Shown piece after piece: positions 1 to 9,323 of a DNA stretch of 41,149 nt (the stretch's first letter is position 1; each line of letters starts with the position of its first letter). The notes under the pieces are model-generated. The model made no database searches, was not told the origin of the DNA, and worked only from the letters and a program-made list of their open reading frames with translations. Position numbers and translations under genes: made by a program. The stretch comes from an uncultured Lachnospiraceae bacterium (GTDB taxonomy: Bacteria > Bacillota > Clostridia > Lachnospirales > Lachnospiraceae). Where the stretch lies: contig CANRZW010000033.1 in assembly GCA_947644545.1 (NCBI GenBank), positions 1 to 41,149 of the forward strand. Reading direction: 5' to 3'.

Positions 1-41
1 CGGATGAGCCTATTTTTTAGCTCAATTTTTTCATAGATCAC
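1..41 (-). CDS. 5' end of an unidentified gene, cut by the left edge
   Basis: A GTG codon at 39-41 is preceded on the minus strand by GGGAGG with a 9-nt spacer, and the frame stays open to the window edge, giving about 13 codons (V/M-I-Y-E-K-I-E-L-K-N-R-L-I). It lies 78 nt after the stop of the GNAT-like gene in the same direction, so it is probably the next gene of the polysaccharide operon. Too little is visible to assign a family. Confidence 0.35.
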   Translation of the reverse strand, partial: MIYEKIELKNRLI

Positions 42-119
42 TTGACACTACCTCCCGAATTACGATAATATTTTTCATACTCTGACCGGATTTTTGATTG
101 CGTATCATTTGTATCCAAA

Positions 120-1184
120 CTAAACAGCATCATAATCTCCCATCGTAAGAAACCAGTTTTGAAAAATACCAACATCTTCTTTTTTCATCTTATCATTAAG
201 GATCCTTAGAATAACCGGAAATGGCTGCGGTTCCAAAGATTTAGGACATATAAAGTATCCCGCTTTTCTTAATATTTCAGCTTCTTCAAAGTGTTTCTGC
301 ATCAGGCAGCCTGATAACTCAACCTTTTCTTTCTTAAACTTCTTGGCAGCATACTCAACCAGACTTTTTCCTGCCTTCACTTTTCCTTCCAATACTAAAA
401 AATCTACAATCATTCCGCATTTGATGCCATTCACATCTGTTATTCGATAGATCAGATACCCCACTGGCTTTTCATTCTCAAATATCATCTTTATTGTGTA
501 TTCTCTAATCGGAATTTCTATATATCTCCATAACATATATTGCTTATCTCTGATTACCATAATAGGATATTTATCCCTGACCAGTCTCCAAAATTCATTT
601 ATGTAATCTATGTTACCTTTATCGATCGTCACAATCCGATAACAATCCGGACAATTGTCCACACAAATATTGCTGCCAAATGACCTCTGGATTCCTGTCG
701 TCAAACCAAGCCCCAGCTTCTTTAGAACTAGTCTGAACGGTGAAAAAATTCGGATGTATAAAGGAATGATTCCCAAATCCTGAAACTCCAGTCTGTTTAT
801 AAATCCTCCGAAAGAATTCGGGTTTGGAAATCCATAACAAAACTGGATATCTGTATTTTTACATTCCTGAAACATACTATCTGCCAACGATGTGAATATT
901 TGTTGTCCTCTGTAACTTTCTCTTGTTAATGTATTAAGGGAAAGCAGAACACGATAGTCTCCGCCCTGAACTCGTATATCTATCGGAATCGTAATATACT
1001 GCCCAGCCAAAACGCCTTTCGCTGTATCATATGCCAGCTTGATGAATGCATTGCCTGCCGGATTCATAAAGTATTGATGCTGCAAGAATTCTTCATGCGC
1101 GATTTCAATATTACCATACTGTTCCACAATCATTTCTTTCATATCATTTGCTTTTTCAGAAGAATATTCTTTTGATTCCCACAT
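120..1184 (-). CDS. GNAT-like N-acyltransferase of the polysaccharide cluster
   Basis: Predicted 354-aa soluble protein with no signal peptide or membrane segment. Around residues 85-110 there is the pattern LNTLTRESYRGQQIFTSL, which resembles GNAT motif A, the acetyl-CoA pyrophosphate loop (R-x-x-G-x-G/Q). The length is about twice a minimal GNAT domain, so a double-GNAT or FemAB-like architecture is likely. The start at 1184 has GAGGTG six bases upstream. By family knowledge it would move an acyl group from acyl-CoA to an amino group; by context the acceptor is probably an amino sugar or a lipid-linked glycan intermediate. It follows the deacetylase gene by 31 nt, so a deacetylation / re-acylation pair is possible, but that is inference. 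Confidence 0.6.
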   Translation of the reverse strand: MWESKEYSSEKANDMKEMIVEQYGNIEIAHEEFLQHQYFMNPAGNAFIKLAYDTAKGVLAGQYITIPIDIRVQGGDYRVLLSLNTLTRESYRGQQIFTSLADSMFQECKNTDIQFCYGFPNPNSFGGFINRLEFQDLGIIPLYIRIFSPFRLVLKKLGLGLTTGIQRSFGSNICVDNCPDCYRIVTIDKGNIDYINEFWRLVRDKYPIMVIRDKQYMLWRYIEIPIREYTIKMIFENEKPVGYLIYRITDVNGIKCGMIVDFLVLEGKVKAGKSLVEYAAKKFKKEKVELSGCLMQKHFEEAEILRKAGYFICPKSLEPQPFPVILRILNDKMKKEDVGIFQNWFLTMGDYDAV

Positions 1185-1215
1185 CTCAGCACCTCAATAC
1201 TTATGCATCTTTCAA

Positions 1216-2028
1216 TCATTCCATTTCATTCATAGGAACAAATGCAAAAGAAGTAACGAGCTTGACCAGCTTACTCCTGCATCTTCTAATTCCCCAATAT
1301 TGTATGAATCTATCCCTGAACGGCAATGATATACGCGGAGTATCCATATCAATCTCCCATGGATGAATATACATAATACATGCGTGTCCTTTGCGATTCA
1401 ACGCTCTGATACATCCGGAAACAAACCAAAATGGTAAAAACCTAAAATAGAATCCTCCCGAAAAGGGAATATTGATCCCACATATCCGCACTGTAGAAGG
1501 CGGAAATTCTTTCATAAAACTCTTTTGGCTATATATCTGAGTAGAATAAATAAATCTTGGCGCCCCTGAAACACCATACAGAAAATTCCTGAACGGAAAA
1601 ATACTGCTGTCATTTTTAAATCCTTCTTCCTGCAAGATTTCCAATGCCCAAAACGTTTCTTCCCTGATAGACCACGATGGCGCTCTGTAACTCTCTACCG
1701 GTATATGGATAATGGATTCCAATATCTGCTTCGCTTTCCTGATATCCTGTCTGAATTCTTCTTTTGTCTGATCATAGATCAGTTGATGTGCATATCCATG
1801 TGAAGCAATTTCATGCCCGTCTTGTTTAATCCTCAATATCAGCTCCGGATATTTTTCCGCAATACATCCCAACACGAAAAACGTACAGTGTATTTGAGCC
1901 TCCCTAAAGATACTCAGCAAAATCTTCGTATTCTCAACTACTCTGTCCTCTGCACAAGCTTTATCAATGCCGTTTGCCAAATTTGCGTTATACCAGTCTT
2001 CCAGGTCAACACATAGAACATTCTTCAT
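1216..2028 (-). CDS. Polysaccharide deacetylase, NodB/CE4 fold (DUF3473-like)
   Basis: Predicted 270-aa protein carrying the hallmarks of CE4 esterases: the first metal/catalytic motif at the N-terminus (LCVDLEDWY), the two-histidine metal motif (ASHGYAH) near residue 80, and YRAPSWS near residue 120. Late in the protein HPWEID supplies a further conserved histidine. The whole resembles the DUF3473-type deacetylases of exopolysaccharide clusters. It would remove N-acetyl groups from GlcNAc/GalNAc residues. No signal peptide is seen, so it is probably cytoplasmic and acts on lipid-linked intermediates, unlike PelA or IcaB. The ATG at 2028 follows a weak AAAGG. It is the only protein in the locus with an intact CE4 motif set, which matters because no standard PelA is present. 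Confidence 0.85.
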   Translation of the reverse strand: MKNVLCVDLEDWYNANLANGIDKACAEDRVVENTKILLSIFREAQIHCTFFVLGCIAEKYPELILRIKQDGHEIASHGYAHQLIYDQTKEEFRQDIRKAKQILESIIHIPVESYRAPSWSIREETFWALEILQEEGFKNDSSIFPFRNFLYGVSGAPRFIYSTQIYSQKSFMKEFPPSTVRICGINIPFSGGFYFRFLPFWFVSGCIRALNRKGHACIMYIHPWEIDMDTPRISLPFRDRFIQYWGIRRCRSKLVKLVTSFAFVPMNEME

Positions 2029-2097
2029 GCTTTCACCAACCTTTATCGTTATCAGTCACCTTGTCACTCACATAGTAATCCCTTTGCAAATTACTGT

Positions 2098-3306
2098 TTA
2101 TAATATCAACTTTAGTAATTTTTCAACTTCCTTCCTATGATCTGGCTGCTCCTTTTCTGACGCAGCAGCCGCATAATCGTGCATCTCTTTTGGATGGTCA
2201 AACAGATCAATAATATTTTCAGCTAACACTTCCGGGTCAAACTTAGAAATCCTGCCGTCAATCCCATCGATAATCTGTTCCTGCACTCCATGATATTCCA
2301 CTGCTACTATCGCACATCCCAACACCTGTGCCTCCTCTATGGCAACACTCATCCCCTCATAATGAGCAGTATGCGCATACAGATCACACTGTGCATAATA
2401 AGGATATGGATTCTCCTTCATTCCTAGAAGGAAGAAATCTTCTTCCAATCCCATTTCATAAATTTGTTCCTGCAGTTCTTTTCTCAATTCTCCTTCCCCT
2501 AATACATACCAGCGAAAAGGTTTTCCCGTCTTTTTCAAAATCTTCATGGTATTGATTGCCATACTAATTGCTTTCTGTGGAACCAAACGGCCAACCGTCA
2601 ATATCCTAAATCCATCATAATTATCAGGAAATCCTCCCGCTTCCATAGACTTGTCGATTATTTTCTCACGATTGATAAGATTATAAAGTACTGTAGTCTT
2701 CTGTATACACTCAGGATAAGCCAATACAAACGCTTTCCGCACACTCTCCGAAACCGTAAAAATATGATGGAAACTTAAATAGCACTCCTCGTCCAGCTTT
2801 CTGTTATAACCGGCATCTGTATAATCGATATGTATAAATGCCGCCTTTTTCTTTGCCTTTACATGAGAAGATATATAATATGTCGAGCCGCCTTCCAAGT
2901 ATGCAACTGCGAGATCATATTCCATATCCAATCGCTGCGCTCCATCCGATAAGATCTTCCACAGAAGCTTATCCATGCGGATCTCTCCTGCTTTTATCAT
3001 ATCGACCAGATTTTTTGCAAGGTAACCTGCTCTTTTTAAGATCGTCCCACGAACAATCATCGCCTTCGCTGCCGTTTTCATAAGCTGTACCTTCCCCTTA
3101 TGATCAAGTACTGAAATCGGAAAATACCGCTTATTAAGCAGCTTTACCTCCCCCGGCAGCTGAGCAATCAAGTCTCCCTGTCCGGTAAGCACATATAAAT
3201 GCACTTCATACTCTTTATAATTTATTTGATTCAGTAATTCTAATAAAGCTTTTTCTGCACCACCTCCAACGCCAAAAGTGTTGATCACAAATAAAATCGT
3301 TTTCAT
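2098..3306 (-). CDS. Glycosyltransferase family 4 (GT-B fold)
   Basis: Predicted 402-aa GT4 enzyme. The N-terminus has the glycine-rich acceptor-side loop GVGGGAEKALLEL (residues 12-24). The C-terminal donor domain begins at LTVGRLVPQKAI, and the E-x7-E nucleotide-sugar motif is seen in EGMSVAIEEAQVLG. No membrane segments, so it acts at the cytoplasmic face. The start at 3306 has a strong GGAGG four bases upstream. It is an operon member, 81 nt after the preceding GT4. Donor and acceptor sugars cannot be read from the sequence. Confidence 0.88.
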   Translation of the reverse strand: MKTILFVINTFGVGGGAEKALLELLNQINYKEYEVHLYVLTGQGDLIAQLPGEVKLLNKRYFPISVLDHKGKVQLMKTAAKAMIVRGTILKRAGYLAKNLVDMIKAGEIRMDKLLWKILSDGAQRLDMEYDLAVAYLEGGSTYYISSHVKAKKKAAFIHIDYTDAGYNRKLDEECYLSFHHIFTVSESVRKAFVLAYPECIQKTTVLYNLINREKIIDKSMEAGGFPDNYDGFRILTVGRLVPQKAISMAINTMKILKKTGKPFRWYVLGEGELRKELQEQIYEMGLEEDFFLLGMKENPYPYYAQCDLYAHTAHYEGMSVAIEEAQVLGCAIVAVEYHGVQEQIIDGIDGRISKFDPEVLAENIIDLFDHPKEMHDYAAAASEKEQPDHRKEVEKLLKLIL

Positions 3307-3387
3307 TTTTCCTCCAAAGCTTTATTTATAGCATCTAAATATATCAAATTTTGACTTTACTGCAAAACATATTGGTGGCAATAAATC

Positions 3388-4596
3388 TCAGCCATCCAAT
3401 ATAAGATTGATCCATTGATCGACCACATTATTAATATCAAGGTCTCTACTTCTCTCTAAGCTCTTTTTGCGATAATGCTTTCTTTTTTCACTGCTATGCA
3501 ATAACATCAAAAGTGCATCAGCCATTTTTTTCTCTCCGTATTCAAGGGGCTCAACACTGCTATATTTTCTTCCACTGCATACCGGAATCAATATACCATA
3601 TTCCTCCTCTGACACATCATTTACTCTTTCTCCCATTACATCTAAGGAAGGGGCTAATATTTCCCTTGCTCCCGAATGCACATCAGTTGCAATACAGGGT
3701 ATTCCACAACACACTGCCTCTGCCAGCGCATTCGGATAGCCCTCACACAACGATGGGAATACAAAAATATCTGCATGTGCAGTATACCAAAATGGGTTCT
3801 CCGTCCATCCAACAAAAATAATCTGCTTCCCCAAACCATAAACATTGACCAATCCTGTCAAATAGTCTCTCAATTCACCATCTCCAACTATCATCAATAT
3901 TGACTGCGGTTCCCTTCTTATAACCTCTGAAAAAGCTCTGATCAAATGCCATTGCCCCTTTAATTCGCACATTCTTCCTGTTGTAATAATCAAATGTTTA
4001 CTTTGAAACACATGTTCATCAATTTTTTCACCGTTCCTTGGCAATATATTCATATTAGTATTTATCCAATTGCAGTCAAATCCATTTACAATTGCCTGTA
4101 CTTTGTTCTCAGGTATTCTAAACAGATCCACCAAACCTGATCTGATCTCTTTTGAAACAGAAACTATCTTATGTGCATAGACATATAAATACTTTATTAA
4201 AATATAAGATATTATTCTATCAGCCATTTTGACATTACCTGATAAAATATCACTTCGTATCGATACAATTGTTTTACAATACTTATTTCCAGATAAAACA
4301 TTGGATATATTTGAACTGTCTAAAAAGCTTATACATGCATCATAATTCCCACTTTTTTTGATCTTGCGCAAATGGAATGTTCTACTTATAATACTCGCCC
4401 CAAAATAAAATAAACTTTTCTTTCTCGGTCGTGATAATGATAAAATATTTCCCTTATATGCAAATTCAATCAAGGACTCATCATTGATCAATATATCAAT
4501 ATACCAATCATCTGGAAAATGCGTCACAATATTTGAAAGGGCTCTTTCTGCCCCACCCCCACATAGTGATTCAATTACAAATAATACTTTTTTCAT
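3388..4596 (-). CDS. Glycosyltransferase family 4 (GT-B fold)
   Basis: Predicted 402-aa GT4. I place the start at the ATG at 4596 (MKKVLFVIESL); an upstream in-frame extension would run into the preceding gene and has no homologous look. Motifs are LCGGGAERALSN at residues 10-21, TTGRMCELKGQW opening the donor domain, and EGYPNALAEAVCCG as the E-x7-E motif. The gene begins 10 nt after the stop of the GT-C-like gene with only a weak ribosome site, which suggests translational coupling. It resembles capsule or EPS side-chain GT4 enzymes; its sugar specificity is unknown. Confidence 0.88.
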   Translation of the reverse strand: MKKVLFVIESLCGGGAERALSNIVTHFPDDWYIDILINDESLIEFAYKGNILSLSRPRKKSLFYFGASIISRTFHLRKIKKSGNYDACISFLDSSNISNVLSGNKYCKTIVSIRSDILSGNVKMADRIISYILIKYLYVYAHKIVSVSKEIRSGLVDLFRIPENKVQAIVNGFDCNWINTNMNILPRNGEKIDEHVFQSKHLIITTGRMCELKGQWHLIRAFSEVIRREPQSILMIVGDGELRDYLTGLVNVYGLGKQIIFVGWTENPFWYTAHADIFVFPSLCEGYPNALAEAVCCGIPCIATDVHSGAREILAPSLDVMGERVNDVSEEEYGILIPVCSGRKYSSVEPLEYGEKKMADALLMLLHSSEKRKHYRKKSLERSRDLDINNVVDQWINLILDG

Positions 4597-4606
4597 CTTA
4601 TCTGTA

Positions 4607-6172
4607 TTACTCCAATATAGTTGAATAATCAGTACCTGAGCATTTCCCTGCTCTTTCATATAAAACATACACTTCATTCTGATATTTGATATCATATTGC
4701 CTATGCAGTCTCTTTAATATCTTCTGATTATGAATTGCATCATAATTTTCCAAGACAACATATTGTGGTCCATCATGGGCAAACATATCATCTATCTCCT
4801 TTTCTATTTGCGGATTGACCAATATGAATGACTCCTGCGTCTGACAGTATTTATTATAGGGTAATAGCCCAGATGCCCGAAGCCAATAGGGCCTTGTATT
4901 ATAATTATATACACTGTTACGCTCATCTACAGGAATCTGTATTAGGACATCAGAAACCCTGTTAAACGGAATATAACCGTAAGCCTCCTCCCAATCCGGC
5001 GCATAATCTCCTATCATATGGGCTAAAGTCCCTAAAAAAGTCTTTTCACTCTCAGGCGTATTTAATCCCAATGCAAAAATCACCCTTCCTTCCTGCATAA
5101 ACAACAAGCGTCCATTCAACACAATCATGCTCAAAATAATTGCTCTAAAACAAAACTTCTTTTTCCCAAAACACAACTCTTGTTGTGTTCGCATTACTAA
5201 CCATACATTAGCCATCACTGGCGGAATCATAAGCTGATAATAATGTATATAACCATATCCTAACATCAGAATTCCAATCGTCACTGCACTACTGAAAACT
5301 GCGAAGAAGCAGCATACCCTGTCGCATTTATTAAACCAAACAGACATGATTGCCACTCCGAGCAAAATAATAAGCATATTAAATCTTAAAGAACCACTTC
5401 CATGTGTTCCATAATAATAATTAAACACAAAAGTAGCGTATAGCATCTCCGAAAGTAAATGATGCTGTGCGTAATAAAAAAAAATGGGAATAACTGACAT
5501 TATGAAACCAGCTATAAAACCCAACATACATAACAAAAGGAGTCTATATTTTCTGTTCCATATCAATTCCACCAGTACAACTGCCACCAGAACACATAGA
5601 AAAGCAGCATTTGTGATTCTCATAAATGCTAAAAATCCAAATGATGCGCCAAAAATAACTGCATAAAGAAACCCTCTGCTTTCACTTATATATATAAATT
5701 TACAAAACAAATATAAGCACATAAACAGAACTGACAGAGAATATTCTTCACTTAAATTTCCACAGTCCCAGGTAAGTGCACCTAGAAATAGAAAAAATAA
5801 GACAGAAAATATGCGAAAACGAAATTGATTTCCGCATACTATACAACAGGTACGATCCAAAAAATATAAAATAGCACATATATTTATTATTTGCAGAAAA
5901 AAAATCCCAGCTCTCCCATAACATAGAATCTGCCCTAAATATTGTATCAAGAATAAGTACGGTCCTTTATTATCAAATATATCTCTATACATGACACAAC
6001 CTTTTGTCATACTTTGTCCAACCATCTGAAAAAATGCCGAATCAGAGCCATATGAATTTGTTGTTAGTGGACTCGTAGAGATTGAAAAGAAAAGAAGAAA
6101 CAATATCCCCATTAAAATCATACTAAAGTACCACGTAAAAACACATATTTTTTCTCTTCGTTGATTTAACAT
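4607..6172 (-). CDS. GT-C-like polytopic membrane glycosyltransferase
   Basis: Predicted 521-aa integral membrane protein with about ten hydrophobic helices, followed by a soluble C-terminal region of about 130 residues. After the first helix there is an extracytoplasmic loop with GSDSAFFQMVGQ and then RDIFDNKGPYLF, the pattern of GT39/ArnT-like enzymes in which the loop Asp is catalytic. Such enzymes transfer a sugar from a polyprenyl-phosphate donor outside the membrane. The start overlaps the preceding GT2 gene by 7 nt, with AGGA just upstream, so the pair is translationally coupled. Acceptor unknown. The family call rests on topology and the loop motif. Confidence 0.7.
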   Translation of the reverse strand: MLNQRREKICVFTWYFSMILMGILFLLFFSISTSPLTTNSYGSDSAFFQMVGQSMTKGCVMYRDIFDNKGPYLFLIQYLGQILCYGRAGIFFLQIINICAILYFLDRTCCIVCGNQFRFRIFSVLFFLFLGALTWDCGNLSEEYSLSVLFMCLYLFCKFIYISESRGFLYAVIFGASFGFLAFMRITNAAFLCVLVAVVLVELIWNRKYRLLLLCMLGFIAGFIMSVIPIFFYYAQHHLLSEMLYATFVFNYYYGTHGSGSLRFNMLIILLGVAIMSVWFNKCDRVCCFFAVFSSAVTIGILMLGYGYIHYYQLMIPPVMANVWLVMRTQQELCFGKKKFCFRAIILSMIVLNGRLLFMQEGRVIFALGLNTPESEKTFLGTLAHMIGDYAPDWEEAYGYIPFNRVSDVLIQIPVDERNSVYNYNTRPYWLRASGLLPYNKYCQTQESFILVNPQIEKEIDDMFAHDGPQYVVLENYDAIHNQKILKRLHRQYDIKYQNEVYVLYERAGKCSGTDYSTILE

Positions 6173-7077
6173 TCTGTCCTGTTTCCTCGCTCAAATATTT
6201 TCCTTCTCCAAGAGCCTATCATATCTTTCAATGAATAATAAACCAAACTTGGAAAATAGAGTAAACATGTCAGTACGGGATATACTGCGTCTTCCAGTAA
6301 ACGCTGATTCTTTACCATTCGCTTGCTGGATATATATAAAATTGTATCTATCATTTTGTATTTTAATTTCTTATCAAGTTTCAAACGTTGGATGATATAT
6401 GCCTGATATCCATATGGATTTTCTCGAAGAATGCTGTCCATTCTCAAGGTATATCCATCCGCGAGGTACTCTGCCCTATAGAAACTTTCTTTTGTAATAT
6501 ACATTTCTCCTTCCTGATCCAAGCGATCATATAAATATGACTCTTTCATAAACTTTTCTCCATGCAAAATCGGAAATTTATATTTTTTTATAATTGAAGT
6601 CTGATAAACAAGCATCGCATCACCTCTTAATCCATATTTTCTATAAGCATCATACACAGTACAGTATTGAACTCTTCCACTCCAATGCGCAGTCTCCCTG
6701 CCATCCATTCCTTTTTTTGGTGATATGATTCCTATTTTATCGGGATGTTTATTCCACATTGATATTATTTTTTCAACACAATCTTTATCCAGTACATCAT
6801 CAGAATCTACGCATGTAAACAACTTCCCCTCCGCCAACTCTACTCCTCGATTGTGGGCCTGTGCCTTTCCCATATTCTCCTGCCAAAAATAACGAATACA
6901 AATTCTCTCCTCCTTCTTCCATGTTTCAATAAGACTACGGGTATCGTCCTCCGATCCATCATCTACTATCACCCATTCAAATTTCTGGCAAGTTTGTAAA
7001 CAAAGCGATCTATACAGACTGGGCAAACAATATGCTCTATTATAGGTCGGCGTGAAAATCGTAATCTCTATACTCAT
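6166..7077 (-). CDS. Glycosyltransferase family 2 (GT-A fold)
   Basis: Predicted 303-aa GT2 protein: N-terminal TPTYNRAYCLPSLYRSL, VDDGSEDDT for uracil/ribose binding, and VDSDDVLD as the DXD-type metal site near residue 90. There is a weakly hydrophobic stretch near the C-terminus (LTCLLYFPSLVYYS), perhaps a membrane-associating helix. The start at 7077 has GGGGAG six bases upstream. It ends overlapping the GT-C-like gene and starts 25 nt after the 736-aa membrane protein, well inside the operon. Specificity not readable. Confidence 0.9.
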   Translation of the reverse strand: MSIEITIFTPTYNRAYCLPSLYRSLCLQTCQKFEWVIVDDGSEDDTRSLIETWKKEERICIRYFWQENMGKAQAHNRGVELAEGKLFTCVDSDDVLDKDCVEKIISMWNKHPDKIGIISPKKGMDGRETAHWSGRVQYCTVYDAYRKYGLRGDAMLVYQTSIIKKYKFPILHGEKFMKESYLYDRLDQEGEMYITKESFYRAEYLADGYTLRMDSILRENPYGYQAYIIQRLKLDKKLKYKMIDTILYISSKRMVKNQRLLEDAVYPVLTCLLYFPSLVYYSLKDMIGSWRRKIFERGNRTEC

Positions 7078-7102
7078 AAAGCTCTCCCCACAAACTGATC
7101 TT

Positions 7103-9313
7103 CTATTTACCTATTCCCAAATTATAGGGCTTATCCATATCCTGCTTAATATAGTAACATACAAAATTCTCATCTTCGTAATAAACAATCAACTCATTCG
7201 GATATCGCTCCTCAAAACTCCTACACCATTCATAAGCTTTAGATTCCAAAATAACACGCCCGCCACTATAAATTTGATTGATGCTGGCATACTCTGATAA
7301 ATCTTCCTGCGCTGCAACAGCAGAAATTTCATAAGCTTCAATATTATTATCTCTACTTTGCCCCAACCAGGCAGGTCCTTGAAAATTATATAATTGCCAA
7401 TATACGATCGGCTTTTTTTCAACATATATAAAAATATTTTCTGTAGAAATGGAATAATCATCTTCTTTCGTCCGGTTGACAAATTCCGATATTTCTTCAT
7501 GGTTTCCATACAGTTCCACCTGACACAGTTCTTCTTTTGGAGATATAATGGTGTAGCTTTTCTCAGGAAACTCCTTAATAATAGAATTCGTGACAATTAC
7601 TGCCGCTTCATACTCCATTAATTTACAATATGGGAACGTATGGAAAATACCAAACCATTTTGTTGCTATATATATTACACCAACCAGAACCACAGATATA
7701 ACCCGTAAAATCTGATCCTTTACAAATACCACTGCCATAGAAAACATTAGATCAATCGGCATCCATAAGACTCCAAGAATAAATACATGTCCTGAAGAAC
7801 AGTGTCGAGAACCCGGAATAATCTGTGGAATTCCCAAACCGGATATATTACATGTAACAACGATCAGCATTGAACAAATGGAAATCAGAATAATGGGCGG
7901 ATATCCTTTACATATCCTTCCAATCTGTTTGCCAAATCTTGACCGCCCAATAATACATAGCCCAATAACTATTATAGTAACCTGAAATATTCGTCTTCCA
8001 CGCTCCTTCCCATACATTAATTTATATCCATGTTCATAGATTTCTTTTATAAGTTTTTCTACCCTTATTATCCCACGCACCAGTTTTTGGCCACTATCTG
8101 GTAATTTTTCTATCACTTCCAGATCATCAGCATTTGGATCCAACAATCCTGGACTATCATTTGCTGATTCTTGAGACACATCATCATTGGCAGCCTGCAT
8201 TCCCTGTAATCCCCAATAAATAGATGCCTCAAATGGGATCCCTGATACTAATGCCCCAGCCATAGGCATCATTGCAACAATACACCCCACCATTGTTGCT
8301 ATAAACAAAGGAACTAAATAATTGAGCCTTAAAATTTTCTTAATGCTAAATATCGCAATTGAAAGACACAAAATGAATGCCATAATCGTCGTATGGAAAT
8401 GGATCATAATGGATGCTGCCAATGATAGCATAAATATCCGTAAATTATCATCCCTCCACCCTCCTGTGCCTTTTTGTTTATCGTATCCATCACCTTTTAT
8501 ATATCTAAGCAAATACAAGCCACATAGAAATTGTGTATATAACCCAAATTCCATAGAAAGAGTAGAAGCAAATCGATACATGCTATACATAAATCTATTA
8601 AAATCTAATGTTAAATACAATGCTAACACAAAAATCGGAGAATATCTCCAACAGAATATCTCCCTCAACAGACAATACACAGAAATAAAAAAAACAATTA
8701 AATGAATACACTGCAAAAACTTTATTATGCTATAGATTCTAATACCAAATAGTGCATTCAGGCAATAAATAAAACAATGCATTGCCTCCGGATAAACCCC
8801 TTCTGGAAATATTACCCCTTTTACAAGACTATTAACCCATTCATGATGATGTGACATATCCGGCGCACCATAAGTGTATATCTGAAGTACACCATATGAA
8901 AAAAATACTACTCCAAATGTAACAACAATAAGAAGAAGCAAATATTCCTCGATCCTAGGGTGAATCGCTTTCCAAAAAGCATTTGCGAATTTCTCTATTT
9001 GCACTTTACATCTCCTGATGTTACACGAAGCAACTCTTTTACTCTTGATCATTACCAAATGCCGACTGACTGACCACATAAACACCCCATAAAACATAAT
9101 TACTATCAATCGCTTATTTAAAACATGAAATAGGCCTAACATCAGAACAACCGTATTAATGATCAAAATTTGAATAGTAACACAAAAACTGAAGCTATAT
9201 CTTGCATTTTTATCTTTTAAATGCTTTCTAAAAACAACACTTGGCCATAAAAACATTAGAAACATATAACCCAAAAAAACTTTTCCATATTCCAATATCC
9301 AATACGTTTCCAT
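7103..9313 (-). CDS. Large GT-C-like membrane protein, paralogue A
   Basis: Predicted 736-aa protein starting at the ATG at 9313 (METYWILEYGK) with AAAGGAG seven bases upstream; an in-frame upstream extension would overlap the preceding GT4. It has about 12-13 hydrophobic helices and a soluble C-terminal region of about 170 residues. It is clearly paralogous to the 819-aa protein at 15634-18093. Shared features are the N-terminal YGKVFxGYxFLMFLWPSVVF, a loop with D152 and H155-H157 followed by FPEGVYPEAMHCFIY (169-183), YVEKKP in the soluble part, and the FVCYY ending. The loop position and acidic/His residues fit a GT-C active-site loop, but I do not recognise a named family. The gene is AT-rich compared with its paralogue. 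Confidence 0.7.
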   Translation of the reverse strand: METYWILEYGKVFLGYMFLMFLWPSVVFRKHLKDKNARYSFSFCVTIQILIINTVVLMLGLFHVLNKRLIVIMFYGVFMWSVSRHLVMIKSKRVASCNIRRCKVQIEKFANAFWKAIHPRIEEYLLLLIVVTFGVVFFSYGVLQIYTYGAPDMSHHHEWVNSLVKGVIFPEGVYPEAMHCFIYCLNALFGIRIYSIIKFLQCIHLIVFFISVYCLLREIFCWRYSPIFVLALYLTLDFNRFMYSMYRFASTLSMEFGLYTQFLCGLYLLRYIKGDGYDKQKGTGGWRDDNLRIFMLSLAASIMIHFHTTIMAFILCLSIAIFSIKKILRLNYLVPLFIATMVGCIVAMMPMAGALVSGIPFEASIYWGLQGMQAANDDVSQESANDSPGLLDPNADDLEVIEKLPDSGQKLVRGIIRVEKLIKEIYEHGYKLMYGKERGRRIFQVTIIVIGLCIIGRSRFGKQIGRICKGYPPIILISICSMLIVVTCNISGLGIPQIIPGSRHCSSGHVFILGVLWMPIDLMFSMAVVFVKDQILRVISVVLVGVIYIATKWFGIFHTFPYCKLMEYEAAVIVTNSIIKEFPEKSYTIISPKEELCQVELYGNHEEISEFVNRTKEDDYSISTENIFIYVEKKPIVYWQLYNFQGPAWLGQSRDNNIEAYEISAVAAQEDLSEYASINQIYSGGRVILESKAYEWCRSFEERYPNELIVYYEDENFVCYYIKQDMDKPYNLGIGK

Positions 9314-9323
9314 ACTGACTCCT